From Phycisphaerae bacterium (GTDB lineage: Bacteria > Chloroflexota > Anaerolineae > 4572-78 > J111): a stretch of DNA of 51,722 bases. Numbering within the stretch: the first letter of the stretch is position 1; each line of letters starts with the position of its first letter. Of the stretch, positions 1 to 8,753 are shown piece after piece. The notes beneath the pieces were generated by a model. It saw only the letters and a program-made list of their open reading frames with translations. It was not told where the DNA came from and made no database searches. The stretch lies in the NCBI GenBank assembly GCA_028285035.1, contig JANQQF010000007.1:1-51722 (forward strand), read 5' to 3'. Made by a program: the position numbers and the translations under genes.

Positions 1-149
1 GTTTGGGAAAGTACTATAACTACCATTTTTCCGCAGTTGAAACCTGCCCTGTTTGAACGAAAAAGTTGAAACTCCTTCTATTTGTACAAAAATAAGGTAT
101 TAAATGACAGTCTACACTAATCACTAGACACTTACGATAAGGGACAATT

Positions 150-1115
150 ATGACTTCACAAAGAGGCAGTAAAGATTGGATGCTCAAAGAGGGTGTGATT
201 AGTGGATGGCAGAGGGTGGCCGATCACTTTGATTTAACCTTTCTGCCTGGGAGGCGGGTAGATAAAGCACATCTATTTGGCTCATACCAAGGGTGCTACT
301 TTGATCTGGAAACAGATGGGAGTCTCGATGGTCGACAGGACACCCGCTTAAATGTTACGCTGGAAGGTGACTGGCTATCAAATTTACCAGCGCGTTCAGC
401 GGGCTACTTCTCAAAGCTGCTCACGCTGATGGAGGCCCCGGTTACTCTTGATGGACAAATTTATCTTAATTACAAAAAACGTCAGGTATCTTATATCCAA
501 AACTCACTTGAATATCGTGAGAGTCATTTGCGGTATCTATTTTATCTGATGCGTGATTTGCTGAGACTCCTTCCTCAAATGCTCACAAATGGATCGCCCC
601 TTGTGCCGCTCTTAAAGGCAATTGCCTATCATAACGGCTTGACACTTCAGCCGTTTGCCGAACAGATATTAACCAAATTAGACGAAAATACACTTACTCA
701 AGGCAAAGCCCTCCCGCTAATTTGTACCGACTGTTTGGCCCATTATGATCAGGGCAATCTTTTATCCCAAACAAAAGCACACTGTCGGATATGTCACCAA
801 AATCTTCGTTATTTTCCAGGCTTTATTGTCGGGGTCTTGGACCGTACAAATGATATTTCTCAACACCAACAGGATCAAACCATTCGGATTGGCTGGTGGC
901 CAGACAAAAAGATTATTGATTTTGATCGAATTGAGATCCTCAATGCCTCTGATGAAGATGTGGAGCGATTTGTCGTCCAGCTTAGCAATGATACAGACCC
1001 CGTTCGACGTGATCATCTCCCACAGATCACCTGCCAAATTGCAAAAGATTGTGTTTTATCAGAAAATACGCAGAAAATTTTGCGGCGCACGTTTAAGTCG
1101 GTATCAACCATCTAA
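150..1115 (+). CDS. Uncharacterised protein with a C-terminal zinc-ribbon-like CxxC pair
   Basis: I do not recognise this 321-residue protein. The visible feature is two cysteine pairs at about residues 192-218 (CTDC and CRIC, about 20 residues apart), which suggests a small zinc ribbon in an otherwise mixed alpha/beta protein. There is no signal peptide and no obvious membrane segment. Residues 1-130 contain several aromatic and charged stretches without a known motif. The gene is in the same direction as the FGE/SIR2/STAND genes that follow, but a 196-base gap with its own -10-like element separates them, so co-transcription is uncertain. The coding call rests on length, sensible composition and the cysteine pairs; the function is unknown. 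Confidence 0.75.
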   Translation: MTSQRGSKDWMLKEGVISGWQRVADHFDLTFLPGRRVDKAHLFGSYQGCYFDLETDGSLDGRQDTRLNVTLEGDWLSNLPARSAGYFSKLLTLMEAPVTLDGQIYLNYKKRQVSYIQNSLEYRESHLRYLFYLMRDLLRLLPQMLTNGSPLVPLLKAIAYHNGLTLQPFAEQILTKLDENTLTQGKALPLICTDCLAHYDQGNLLSQTKAHCRICHQNLRYFPGFIVGVLDRTNDISQHQQDQTIRIGWWPDKKIIDFDRIEILNASDEDVERFVVQLSNDTDPVRRDHLPQITCQIAKDCVLSENTQKILRRTFKSVSTI

Positions 1116-1171
1116 TTCAGCCGTGATTGTTATCATGCTTTCCCAACATAGAAAAATATAACCATTTGGGG

Positions 1172-1177
1172 TATAAT
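1172..1177 (+). promoter_or_regulatory. Candidate -10 element for the FGE/SIR2/STAND operon
   Basis: TATAAT in the context GGGGTATAATATT, 135 bases upstream of the GTG start at 1312. No good -35 hexamer is visible at 16-18 bases upstream. The same GGTATAATATT string occurs upstream of the PP2C gene at 22312. Confidence 0.4.
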
Positions 1178-1311
1178 ATTTTTTAGTTGCCACTCAGATG
1201 ATAGTACTAATGTCCCAACCAGACGCAGCTATCTTGAAACAAAAATTTCCAAGCTGATTAATGACCACCCTAATTTCACTATTTTTGATCAGCTAAATTC
1301 GAGAGTTTTGT

Positions 1312-2331
1312 GTGACGACCCTCAAAGATTTTCGCCAACAGGTCCGAAAAAATTTAGAAATCCTTCAAGAACGCGAAGCAAAAGCTGGTGCTTCAGCCGA
1401 TTTGAAACTTCTTAACCAAATCGAAGATCACAAGCAAGCCATCGAGCTGATTGAAGATGCGTTGAGAACTGAGTTAACCGAGAAGAGCCTCACTGAGCTC
1501 AAGGAAGCCTTACGGCCTCTTGTCATCGCTAATAACGTTGAAGCCTTAGCAGTCGATGAGATAGAACTCATTCGCTCATTTGAGTATGAGCCAGAAATGG
1601 TTCGTATTCCCCAAGGCTCGTTTTTGATGGGGCGTATTGCTGGAGAAAATGTACCTGACCCGGAAACTCCTCAGCACGAAATCACTTTGCCAGCCTACGA
1701 AATCGGCAAATATTCTGTGACAAATGAGCAATTTTATGAGTTTGTTAAAAAGAATCCACGTCTTGCTCCGAAAAAAGTAGGATGGAATGTACGGAGGCAA
1801 CCCCCATCTAAGCGTTTAGATCACCCGGTTGTTGGCGTGAGTTGGGATGATGCCCGCGCCTATTGTCAGTGGCTCAATGAGCAAACGGGCAAGAGCTATC
1901 GCCTGCCGACCGAAGCCGAGTGGGAGAAAGCCGCACGTGGCACAGATGGGAGACTTTATCCATGGGGTGATGAGTGGCTTGATGGATATGCCAATACAAC
2001 TTATGATGAAGCACGACGTCAGAAGGTCTTTACCACGGCGGTAACAGCGCACCCAGATGGAGTAACCCCCTTTGGATGCTATGACATCGTTGGCAATGTT
2101 CAGGAGTGGACCCAAACGATCTGGGGCATTGGTTCACATTCTGCCGATTTTGATTACCCGTATAAAGCCGACGATGGTCGTGAAGCGATTGACACACTTC
2201 ACCCCAATCGACGTGTCTTTTTTGTATTGCGGGGTGGTCCCCCAGAAAACTTAAATTGTACAGCCCGTAGTGGATCTGAGCGGGATACTCGATCTCCTTG
2301 GGTTGGATTTCGTGTGGTTCGCGAGATTTAG
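1312..2331 (+). CDS. Adaptor-domain + FGE-sulfatase (C-type-lectin-fold) protein
   Basis: Residues 1-85 form a helical, charged domain containing LLNQIEDHKQAIELIEDAL. Related adaptor-like segments occur at the front of bacterial conflict proteins, and a homologous copy lies at 51190-51606. Residues about 95-339 are a formylglycine-generating-enzyme/sulfatase-modifying fold: MVRIPQGSFLMG, SVTNEQFYEF, VVGVSWDDARAYCQWL, YRLPTEAEWEKAARG, YPWGDEW, DIVGNVQEWT, VLRGG and GFRVV all match the family in order. The paired cysteines of true FGE near the C-terminal RGG segment are absent (only one Cys, in NLNC), so a binding or sensor role is more likely than formylglycine synthesis. The start is GTG at 1312. 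The gene is followed after 41 bases by the SIR2-like gene, probably in one operon. Confidence 0.85.
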   Translation: MTTLKDFRQQVRKNLEILQEREAKAGASADLKLLNQIEDHKQAIELIEDALRTELTEKSLTELKEALRPLVIANNVEALAVDEIELIRSFEYEPEMVRIPQGSFLMGRIAGENVPDPETPQHEITLPAYEIGKYSVTNEQFYEFVKKNPRLAPKKVGWNVRRQPPSKRLDHPVVGVSWDDARAYCQWLNEQTGKSYRLPTEAEWEKAARGTDGRLYPWGDEWLDGYANTTYDEARRQKVFTTAVTAHPDGVTPFGCYDIVGNVQEWTQTIWGIGSHSADFDYPYKADDGREAIDTLHPNRRVFFVLRGGPPENLNCTARSGSERDTRSPWVGFRVVREI

Positions 2332-2372
2332 CCCCATAGGACGTATACAACTCTATTTGGAGAGATTCATTC

Positions 2373-3368
2373 ATGCCAAGAATTAGACCTGGTCAACGTA
2401 AGGTCGCAAGAACCTGGCAGCAAACCATCGTAGAGCGGATTAAGAGTGGGCGTGTTGTACCGATCATCAGCAAACGAATCAGTCACAATCTGGTTCTGGG
2501 TGGGTATGAAAAAACCGTTCAAAATTATAAAACCTACACCAATTTTCCCTTTGAAACCGCCCCCCCTATTCCGCAAATTGCCCAATTTACTCGAGTCACC
2601 GATGAAAATGTGACTGATCAACGGGTGCTCAAGGAAGACTACATCAATTTCGTGAAGAACCTATTATTCGATCTTGCTGAAAAAGATGGGGTTTCGGCCA
2701 ATGTCTTAGCCGAAGTTGAGGCGGAATTTGATGATGTCATCTTTTCAGAGTTCTCCGAACGGCTAGGGTATCCTCGTTTTGATCAACCAGAAATTGATCC
2801 TTTACTAACTCTCGCTAACTTACCACTCCCCATCTACTTGACCACGGGTTATCACAACTATATCGAGGTAGCGCTACAATTTGTTGGGAAAAATCCTCAT
2901 ACTGAGGTTTGCCGTTGGAATAAAGGGCTTGAGGGTATTCCCTCCGCCTTTGATGATCCCAATTATCAGCCGACTGAAGATGAGCCATTAGTTTATCATC
3001 TGCACGGCTATGATGCTTATCCAGCCTCACTCGTGCTGACTGATGATGATTATATGGAGTTCCTCATTGCGGTCTCCCAAAATATTGGCCGTGATACGGA
3101 TCCGATCCCCCGACGTGTCCGGCAAGCAATGGCCGATTCGTCACTGATTATGTTGGGTTATGATCTAAGCAAAATTGATTTTCGGGTCATCTTTTGGGGA
3201 TTGATAAAACCCAGACCCCTCCAACAAACCAGTGTATCTGTCCAGGTTGTTCCTGACGAGGTTGAACGAAACTACCTACAAAAATATCTGGATGAATTTG
3301 AATTTAAAGTGTATTGGGGCAACATTCAGGAATATACCCAAGAATTATGGGAGGCTTTAGAAGGTTAG
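2373..3368 (+). CDS. SIR2-like (SIR2_2 family) domain protein
   Basis: A 331-residue cytosolic protein. It opens with a segment at about residues 28-45 (RVVPIISKRISHNLVLGG) in the place where SIR2-like proteins bind NAD, then has LPIYLTTGYHNYIEVAL, an HLHG motif around residue 208 where the family has its catalytic histidine, and SSLIMLGYDLSKIDFRVIF near the end. These match the SIR2_2 family found in anti-phage and other conflict systems, where it usually degrades NAD. The glycine-rich nucleotide loop is divergent, so NADase activity is inference. The ATG is preceded by GGAGAG. The stop is one base from the start of the FHA-STAND gene, which implies translational coupling and a shared function. 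Confidence 0.8.
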   Translation: MPRIRPGQRKVARTWQQTIVERIKSGRVVPIISKRISHNLVLGGYEKTVQNYKTYTNFPFETAPPIPQIAQFTRVTDENVTDQRVLKEDYINFVKNLLFDLAEKDGVSANVLAEVEAEFDDVIFSEFSERLGYPRFDQPEIDPLLTLANLPLPIYLTTGYHNYIEVALQFVGKNPHTEVCRWNKGLEGIPSAFDDPNYQPTEDEPLVYHLHGYDAYPASLVLTDDDYMEFLIAVSQNIGRDTDPIPRRVRQAMADSSLIMLGYDLSKIDFRVIFWGLIKPRPLQQTSVSVQVVPDEVERNYLQKYLDEFEFKVYWGNIQEYTQELWEALEG

Positions 3369-3369
3369 C

Positions 3370-6300
3370 ATGATGGAAGAAATCTCTAAGCCACCCATTT
3401 TAATTGTAGAGAACACGGGACAAGTCTTTCCGCTCGGGGAAGAGTTGATTACGATTGGCCGGAAGACGGGTAATACGATTGTCTTGAGTAACGACCTCAA
3501 GGCCTCTCGTCACCACGCGACCATCACTTGGGAGGATGGCACATACATCTTACGAGATTTGGGAAGCTCCAACGGAACGATTGTTAATGACAAACAGGTG
3601 TCCGAGCCACAAGAATTAAAAAATAATGATGTCATTCAAGTGGGTGATACTGTCTTTCGCATCAGTCTCCCTCTAGGTGAGACCATCGTTAGTATGCCGC
3701 CCCCAACGGAACCCTCGATGGATGATGCACCACCTGCGGCCAGACAAGAGTCGGAGGTGATCCTAACCAACATCACCCCGCTCCCCATTCCTGATAATCC
3801 TTATGTAGGACCCCGAACCTTCACTCAACAAGAGGCCACCCGCTTTTTTGGACGCGAGTTGGAAGCACGTGAGTTACACTCTTTGATTGTCTCACAGCGG
3901 ATGGTTCTCTTTTATGCTCAGTCCGGGGCAGGTAAAAGCTCACTGATTAATACCCGCATCATTCCACAACTTCGTGAGGCGAATTTCCCCGTGTTGCCTA
4001 TTGGGCGGGTCAGTGGAAAGTTGCCAGAAGGCATTGATGAAGTCGATAACATCTACATCTTCAATTTACTTTTAAGCCTGGATGAGAGTGATGGCGATCC
4101 AACCCGTTTCATCCAAATGAAATTGACCGAGTTCTTGAAAAATCTAACCAGTATGGATGGTCAGCATTATTATTATGATGACTCGGCTGTGGAAGAAATT
4201 TTTGAAACCAATGAAATTCATGAGGATGAGGTATATTACGAAGAGTCGCCCTATGTCCTTATCATCGATCAATTTGAAGAAGTTGTAACCAATCACCCTC
4301 ACCGTTGGGAGGATCGCGAAAATTTCTTCCAGCAACTCGCCGAGGCAATGGCCAATGACCCCTATTTGTGGGTTGTTTTGACCTTACGAGAAGATTACAT
4401 TGCGCCCCTCGATCCGTATATGCATTTATTGCCCGACAAGATGAGGGCGCGTTTTTATATGCAACGGATGAAGTATGAAGCGGCCTTGGAAGCGGTTAAA
4501 AAGCCGGCTGAACAATATGGTCGGCCCTTTGCCCCAGGTGTTGCTGAAAATTTAGTGAATAACCTCCGGCAAATTCGGACCTACTCTGCTGAGGTGCCAG
4601 ATAAGATAAAAACCGAATTAGGTGAATTTATCGAACCCGTTCAGCTACAAGTCGTCTGTTATCAGCTTTGGGAAAATCTAAAAGATCGGCCGCCAGGCGC
4701 AATCACCCAACAGGATTTAACCGATTTAGCAGATATTGATCTCGCACTAGGGCAGTTTTACGAACAAGCCGTTCATAACGTCGTTGAGAAAACCAACGTC
4801 ACTGAAATTGAACTGCGTAGTTGGTTTGAACGCGAACTGATTACCGAGGCAGGCACAAAGGGGACGGTTTATCGGGGAATGGCCCAAACGGGCGGTATTG
4901 ATAATGAGGCCGTTGATTTATTAGCAAACTCTTTCATTTTGCGTTCCGAAGCAAAAGCAGGGGGCACTTGGTACGAACTTGTCCACGATCGTTTTGTCAA
5001 TCCAATTCTATATTCAAACAACGCCTGGCGGTTGGAGCAGCCCTTGCTCCAAATGGCTCAATCGTGGATTGACTCAGATCGTAGCGAAACCAAGCTGTTA
5101 GAAGGCCAACAACTATCTATTTCTACAGAAACGAACTGGCACCATCTTGGGACAGAAGTTGAAGAGTTTGTCGAGGCCAGTCTGCAGGCCCAACGAATCA
5201 AGGATGAGATACACCGTCAGCAAGAGTTAGAACAGGCTCAAACGCTTTTGGAAGAGCAACGTAAGCGAGTAGAAGAGGAACGCAAGCGCGCCGAGCTAGA
5301 GGCTGAAACAACAGCAAAATTGCGACAACGCGCTTGGTGGCTGGGCATGCTATTCAGTATTTCTGTATTGATGGCAGGGATCGCTGCCTTTTCAGGCTGT
5401 CAGGCCCGAGAACAAAGCGCCAACGCCCAAATCAAAGCTGATGAGGCACAGGCCGCAGAAGCAACGGCGGTTCAGGCTGGAGCAACTGCCATTGCTGCGC
5501 TCGATGAGGCCAATACTGAACGGGCGAAAGCTATTTCAGCCCAGCAAACAGCCGAAGCACAAGCAACGGCTGCGGCCGTAAACGCTGAGGCCGCACGGGA
5601 AATTTTACAAGAACAAGTGGAAAGTGAAGCCGCGATGGCGGCCCAGGTCGTTGATGCCGCCGCAACTGAAACAGCTCGTGATACAAAAGCAATTAGTCTT
5701 GATGCAACGAGTACAGCTCTGGCTCTTGTTGACCAATCACTTAGGGCGACAGGTACAGCCCAAGCAGTAGCCACAGAAACGGCGGTCGCGGCAACAGCAA
5801 CTCAAACCTATCTAGAAGAACTACTGGCCCCAACCGCCACAGCTATCCCACAAGGTGTCGATACGCCTACGCCGACCTCGACCTCGTCTCCAACACCAAC
5901 CGCCACCCCTGATGTGGCACCAACTGAAACTGCCGTAGCTGTAGCTACCCAACAAGCAGAAGTGCGTATTGCCGAAGAAGTGTTAGCCGAAGAAGTTGCT
6001 GCTGCTGAAGCCCCAGTGGGCTGTTCTATCCAGCCTGAAGGCAGTTTTGTAGAAACCTGGAATAACCATCGAGATGAATTGGGTTGTCCGCTTAGCGCAA
6101 AGCCGATTAGTGGCTCGTTTGCCGAACAAGAATTTGAACGTGGTTTTATGTGGTGGTCACAAATTTTGGGACAGTTTTTTGTGACAATTGATCCAGTGAA
6201 CGAAGAAGCTGAGCCTGAATGGCTTAGCTTTACGGAGGATAACTTACGATCTGCAGGTCATACTGACCAATGTGAGCCTAGTATTCCAAAGTCGGATGAA

Positions 6301-6513
6301 GATTTAGTCAAGCCGATCAGTGGCTTTGGGGCGATTTGGTGTTCAAGCCCAGAGTTGCAGAGGGCCGTTGGTTATGGCTTGGAAAATGAATATGCTGTGC
6401 CAAATGATCAAGTACAGCGTTTTGAAAATGGCTATGTGATCAAAGACACGGAAGGCAATATCTTCGTCCTTTATGGTGGTTTAGAAGAAGGGGTGTATGA
6501 GCTTGCGAATTAA
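3370..6513 (+). CDS. FHA-STAND ATPase with transmembrane segment and extracytoplasmic repeats
   Basis: A 1047-residue multidomain protein. Residues about 20-100 are a forkhead-associated phosphothreonine-binding domain (ITIGRKTGN, SRHHATI, LGSSNGT). Residues about 138-600 are a STAND-type P-loop NTPase: NPYVGPRTF and FFGRELEARELHSLI, Walker A QSGAGKSS near residue 185, Walker B VLIIDQFEEV near 296, then a winged-helix-like region with WYELVHDRFVNPI. Residues about 615-655 are a charged coiled coil and about 656-678 a membrane span. An Ala/Thr/Glu-rich rod follows, with a Pro/Thr segment. The C-terminus (about 885-1047) carries two LGFP-like repeats (LGCPLSAKP, FERGFMWW; GYVIKD). FHA and ATPase would face the cytoplasm and the repeats the outside. 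Its partner is probably the upstream SIR2-like protein. Confidence 0.87.
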   Translation: MMEEISKPPILIVENTGQVFPLGEELITIGRKTGNTIVLSNDLKASRHHATITWEDGTYILRDLGSSNGTIVNDKQVSEPQELKNNDVIQVGDTVFRISLPLGETIVSMPPPTEPSMDDAPPAARQESEVILTNITPLPIPDNPYVGPRTFTQQEATRFFGRELEARELHSLIVSQRMVLFYAQSGAGKSSLINTRIIPQLREANFPVLPIGRVSGKLPEGIDEVDNIYIFNLLLSLDESDGDPTRFIQMKLTEFLKNLTSMDGQHYYYDDSAVEEIFETNEIHEDEVYYEESPYVLIIDQFEEVVTNHPHRWEDRENFFQQLAEAMANDPYLWVVLTLREDYIAPLDPYMHLLPDKMRARFYMQRMKYEAALEAVKKPAEQYGRPFAPGVAENLVNNLRQIRTYSAEVPDKIKTELGEFIEPVQLQVVCYQLWENLKDRPPGAITQQDLTDLADIDLALGQFYEQAVHNVVEKTNVTEIELRSWFERELITEAGTKGTVYRGMAQTGGIDNEAVDLLANSFILRSEAKAGGTWYELVHDRFVNPILYSNNAWRLEQPLLQMAQSWIDSDRSETKLLEGQQLSISTETNWHHLGTEVEEFVEASLQAQRIKDEIHRQQELEQAQTLLEEQRKRVEEERKRAELEAETTAKLRQRAWWLGMLFSISVLMAGIAAFSGCQAREQSANAQIKADEAQAAEATAVQAGATAIAALDEANTERAKAISAQQTAEAQATAAAVNAEAAREILQEQVESEAAMAAQVVDAAATETARDTKAISLDATSTALALVDQSLRATGTAQAVATETAVAATATQTYLEELLAPTATAIPQGVDTPTPTSTSSPTPTATPDVAPTETAVAVATQQAEVRIAEEVLAEEVAAAEAPVGCSIQPEGSFVETWNNHRDELGCPLSAKPISGSFAEQEFERGFMWWSQILGQFFVTIDPVNEEAEPEWLSFTEDNLRSAGHTDQCEPSIPKSDEDLVKPISGFGAIWCSSPELQRAVGYGLENEYAVPNDQVQRFENGYVIKDTEGNIFVLYGGLEEGVYELAN

Positions 6514-6560
6514 TTGTTGGCTTACTTTATCTATTGAACCACAAACTTAATTAAAATAAG

Positions 6561-6587
6561 AAAACCGTCATCTGGGCGGTTTTTTTA
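6561..6587 (+). terminator. Intrinsic terminator after the FHA-STAND gene
   Basis: AAAACCG pairs with CGGTTTT around a nine-base loop (stem arms 6561-6567 and 6577-6583), followed by more T. It closes the FGE-SIR2-FHA/STAND operon and separates it from the second STAND gene. Confidence 0.75.
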
Positions 6588-6677
6588 ATAATGTTAACCT
6601 TTTTTCCTATGGGGAAAGTTTAACATTTATGCTATATTTACAATTACACACTTAATTTAGATAGACAGACTAATTCA

Positions 6678-7997
6678 ATGCAATCGTTAGGGCACAATAA
6701 CCCCTATGTGGGGCCACGCACATTTCGCAAAGAGGAACGAGATCGCTTTTTCGGTCGTACCGCCGAAGCTCGCGAACTACTGTCGCTGGTGATATCTGAG
6801 CGGCTGGTGTTGATTTATGCCAAATCTGGGGCAGGCAAAAGTTCTCTCATCAACACCAGCCTCATTCCCCAATTGCAAGAAGAAGGCTTTGCTACTCTGC
6901 CGATTAGTCGCGTAAGTGGCACGTATCCCCCGGATCAGCCTCGGCCCCGTAATATTTTTAGCTACAATTTGATGAGCAGTCTCGATCATAAACAAGCTCA
7001 TATTGATCACTTCAGCCAAATCTCTCTAAAAGATTTTCTGGCCCGATTAACCAGCCTTGATGGGGAAACCTACTTCTATGATCATGAGGCACCGACTGAC
7101 GAAGCATATGAGTCAAGCCCGTATGTCCTCATCATTGATCAGTTTGAGGAAATCATTACTGGCTACCCAACCGCTTGGTCTGAGCGAGAAGAATTTTTCA
7201 AGCAGCTTAACGAAGCAATGCAGGCCGATCCTCATCTATGGGTTGTCCTGGCCCTCCGGGAGGATTACATCGCCGCCCTTGATCCCTATGCCGCCTTAGT
7301 TCCGAATAATCTACGTGCCAGATTTTATTTACAACGGCCTACATGTGACGCGGCCCTAGAAGCGATCAAGAAACCGGCTGAACTAGCTGGACGACACTTT
7401 GCCCCTGGTGTTGCCGAGACCTTGGTCAATAATTTACGTCAAATTCGAGTGCCCGGTTCCTCCACGCCGCAACCCGGTCAATTTATCGAGCCGGTTCAGC
7501 TTCAGGTGGTTTGTTATCAGCTTTGGGAAAATCTGAATGGGAAAGAACACCCCGAAATCACCCAGAATGATCTGCCGCTGGATTACATCAGCTATGCCTT
7601 ACGAGAATTTTATGAAGTGGTCATTCATCGCGTGGCGCGACAGACTGGCGTATCGGTTTATACTCTACGAGAATGGTTTGACCGCGAACTGATTACCGAG
7701 TCCTACACCAGAGGCACGGTCTATCGGGGGGAACAAAAAACGGGTGGCCTCATTAATGAGGCGGCTGATCTACTTGCCCAACATTATCTACTTCGAGCCG
7801 AGCTACGCTCTGGTGGCACGTGGTATGAACTCACCCACGACCGCTTTATCAACCCTATTCGCCGCTCAAACGCCAGACATCAACTCACCCGCCTCAAGCG
7901 CTGGCGCGGCACCTCAATGGGCCTGTCTTCTTTTATTCTAGTGGGTTTTATTGTAACGCTGATTTTTAAGCTCTTTTGGGATAGAGCGGATGATTAG
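6678..7997 (+). CDS. Small STAND-type ATPase with C-terminal membrane anchor (paralogue of 3370-6513)
   Basis: A 439-residue protein that aligns end to end with the central ATPase module of the preceding gene: NPYVGPRTF, FFGRTAEARELLSLV, Walker A KSGAGKSS near residue 50, Walker B VLIIDQFEEI near 150, LREDYIAALDPYA, FIEPVQLQVVCYQLWENL and WYELTHDRFINPI. It lacks the FHA domain, the coiled coil and the extracytoplasmic repeats, and ends in a single hydrophobic span (about residues 412-432) with a short charged tail. It has its own transcription unit between two terminators. It probably arose by local duplication. A role as a membrane-tethered partner or competitor of the larger STAND protein is inference. 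Confidence 0.85.
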   Translation: MQSLGHNNPYVGPRTFRKEERDRFFGRTAEARELLSLVISERLVLIYAKSGAGKSSLINTSLIPQLQEEGFATLPISRVSGTYPPDQPRPRNIFSYNLMSSLDHKQAHIDHFSQISLKDFLARLTSLDGETYFYDHEAPTDEAYESSPYVLIIDQFEEIITGYPTAWSEREEFFKQLNEAMQADPHLWVVLALREDYIAALDPYAALVPNNLRARFYLQRPTCDAALEAIKKPAELAGRHFAPGVAETLVNNLRQIRVPGSSTPQPGQFIEPVQLQVVCYQLWENLNGKEHPEITQNDLPLDYISYALREFYEVVIHRVARQTGVSVYTLREWFDRELITESYTRGTVYRGEQKTGGLINEAADLLAQHYLLRAELRSGGTWYELTHDRFINPIRRSNARHQLTRLKRWRGTSMGLSSFILVGFIVTLIFKLFWDRADD

Positions 7998-8062
7998 TGG
8001 TGCTTTTACGTGAGTCTGGGTTGGTTTACGGTAGACAATTTAACTGAATGATTTTATAATAG

Positions 8063-8098
8063 AAAAGTCCACTATAAAATTTTATAGTGGACTTTTTT
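8063..8098 (+). terminator. Perfect 34-bp palindrome acting as terminator
   Basis: AAAAGTCCACTATAAAA (8063-8079) is followed directly by its exact reverse complement (8080-8096) and two further T. With a few central bases opened it forms a long hairpin with a T tail, 66 bases after the small STAND gene. It is long and has no designed loop, so it could also be a recognition palindrome. Confidence 0.7.
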
Positions 8099-8183
8099 GT
8101 ATATAAATTTATGGCTGACGTGTCAGTATAGTAGTTATTAGGTTGCTTAAGTCATAAAGAAGAACAGATGGAAGTATAAGAAT

Positions 8184-8753
8184 ATGTCAATTGATTTGGC
8201 AGCCAGTGTGGCGATTATCCATTTAGAACAAATCCTTCTGATTAAGCGAGAAGATGTAGAGATGTGGGCCTTACCCAGTGGTCAAGTTGAGCCGGGCGAG
8301 TCGTTATCACAAGCCGCCATCCGAGAGGTAGGCGAAGAAACCGGTCTTGAGGTAGAATTAACACGGTTGGTCGGGATCTACAGCTTCCCACACTGGTTGG
8401 GAGGTAATCATACCGTATTGTTTGCCGCGACCTCGATCAGAGGTCAGCTAAAAGCCCAAGCCGGGGAGGTTCTTGAAGTGAAGTATTTTGCGGCTGAGGA
8501 CATCCCTGAAGATATAATTTGGTGGCACCGTCAACGGATCAACGATGCACTGAAAGGGATTGGTGGCAGCGTAACCTGGAGGCAGAATGTCAGTTGGCCA
8601 TTTGATCAGATCAAAACCCGAGCTGGATTGTACACCCTTCGTGATCAGTCGGGCCTATCAAGGCGGGAGTTCTTTCAACGCCATTTTTCAAGGCCGGTGT
8701 TAGAGGAGAGGGTAGAGGTCCTAGAAGTTGGGTCCGCAGGAGAGGAGCAATGA
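8184..8753 (+). CDS. Nudix hydrolase
   Basis: A 189-residue protein. The Nudix box is complete at about residues 37-59: G-QVEPG-E-SLSQAAI-REVGEETG, matching GX5EX7REUXEEXGU, with the catalytic REVGEE glutamates that bind divalent metal. Such enzymes hydrolyse a nucleoside diphosphate linked to another moiety; the substrate cannot be read from the sequence. The C-terminal 60 residues (TRAGLYTLRDQSGLSRREFF) are an extension beyond the core fold. The stop overlaps the start of the HIT gene by four bases (ATGA), so the two proteins are co-translated and may act on related nucleotide substrates. The gene is more G-rich on the coding strand than its neighbours. Confidence 0.88.
   Translation: MSIDLAASVAIIHLEQILLIKREDVEMWALPSGQVEPGESLSQAAIREVGEETGLEVELTRLVGIYSFPHWLGGNHTVLFAATSIRGQLKAQAGEVLEVKYFAAEDIPEDIIWWHRQRINDALKGIGGSVTWRQNVSWPFDQIKTRAGLYTLRDQSGLSRREFFQRHFSRPVLEERVEVLEVGSAGEEQ

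Noticed and set aside
1180..1311. Protein-like stretch (SYLETKISKLINDHPNFTIF) in another frame just before the GTG at 1312
   Set aside because: It lacks a start codon and a family match and cannot be joined to the adaptor domain without a frameshift; possibly an eroded fragment, but not supportable.
2220..2331. C-terminal part of the FGE-fold gene as a diversity-generating-retroelement target
   Set aside because: The position and RGG/GFRVV frame fit, but the segment is not rich in AAC/AAT codons and no reverse transcriptase, Avd or template repeat is in the window.
5472..5774. 100-codon minus-strand alanine-rich frame
   Set aside because: Shadow of the Ala/Thr repeat rod of the FHA-STAND gene.
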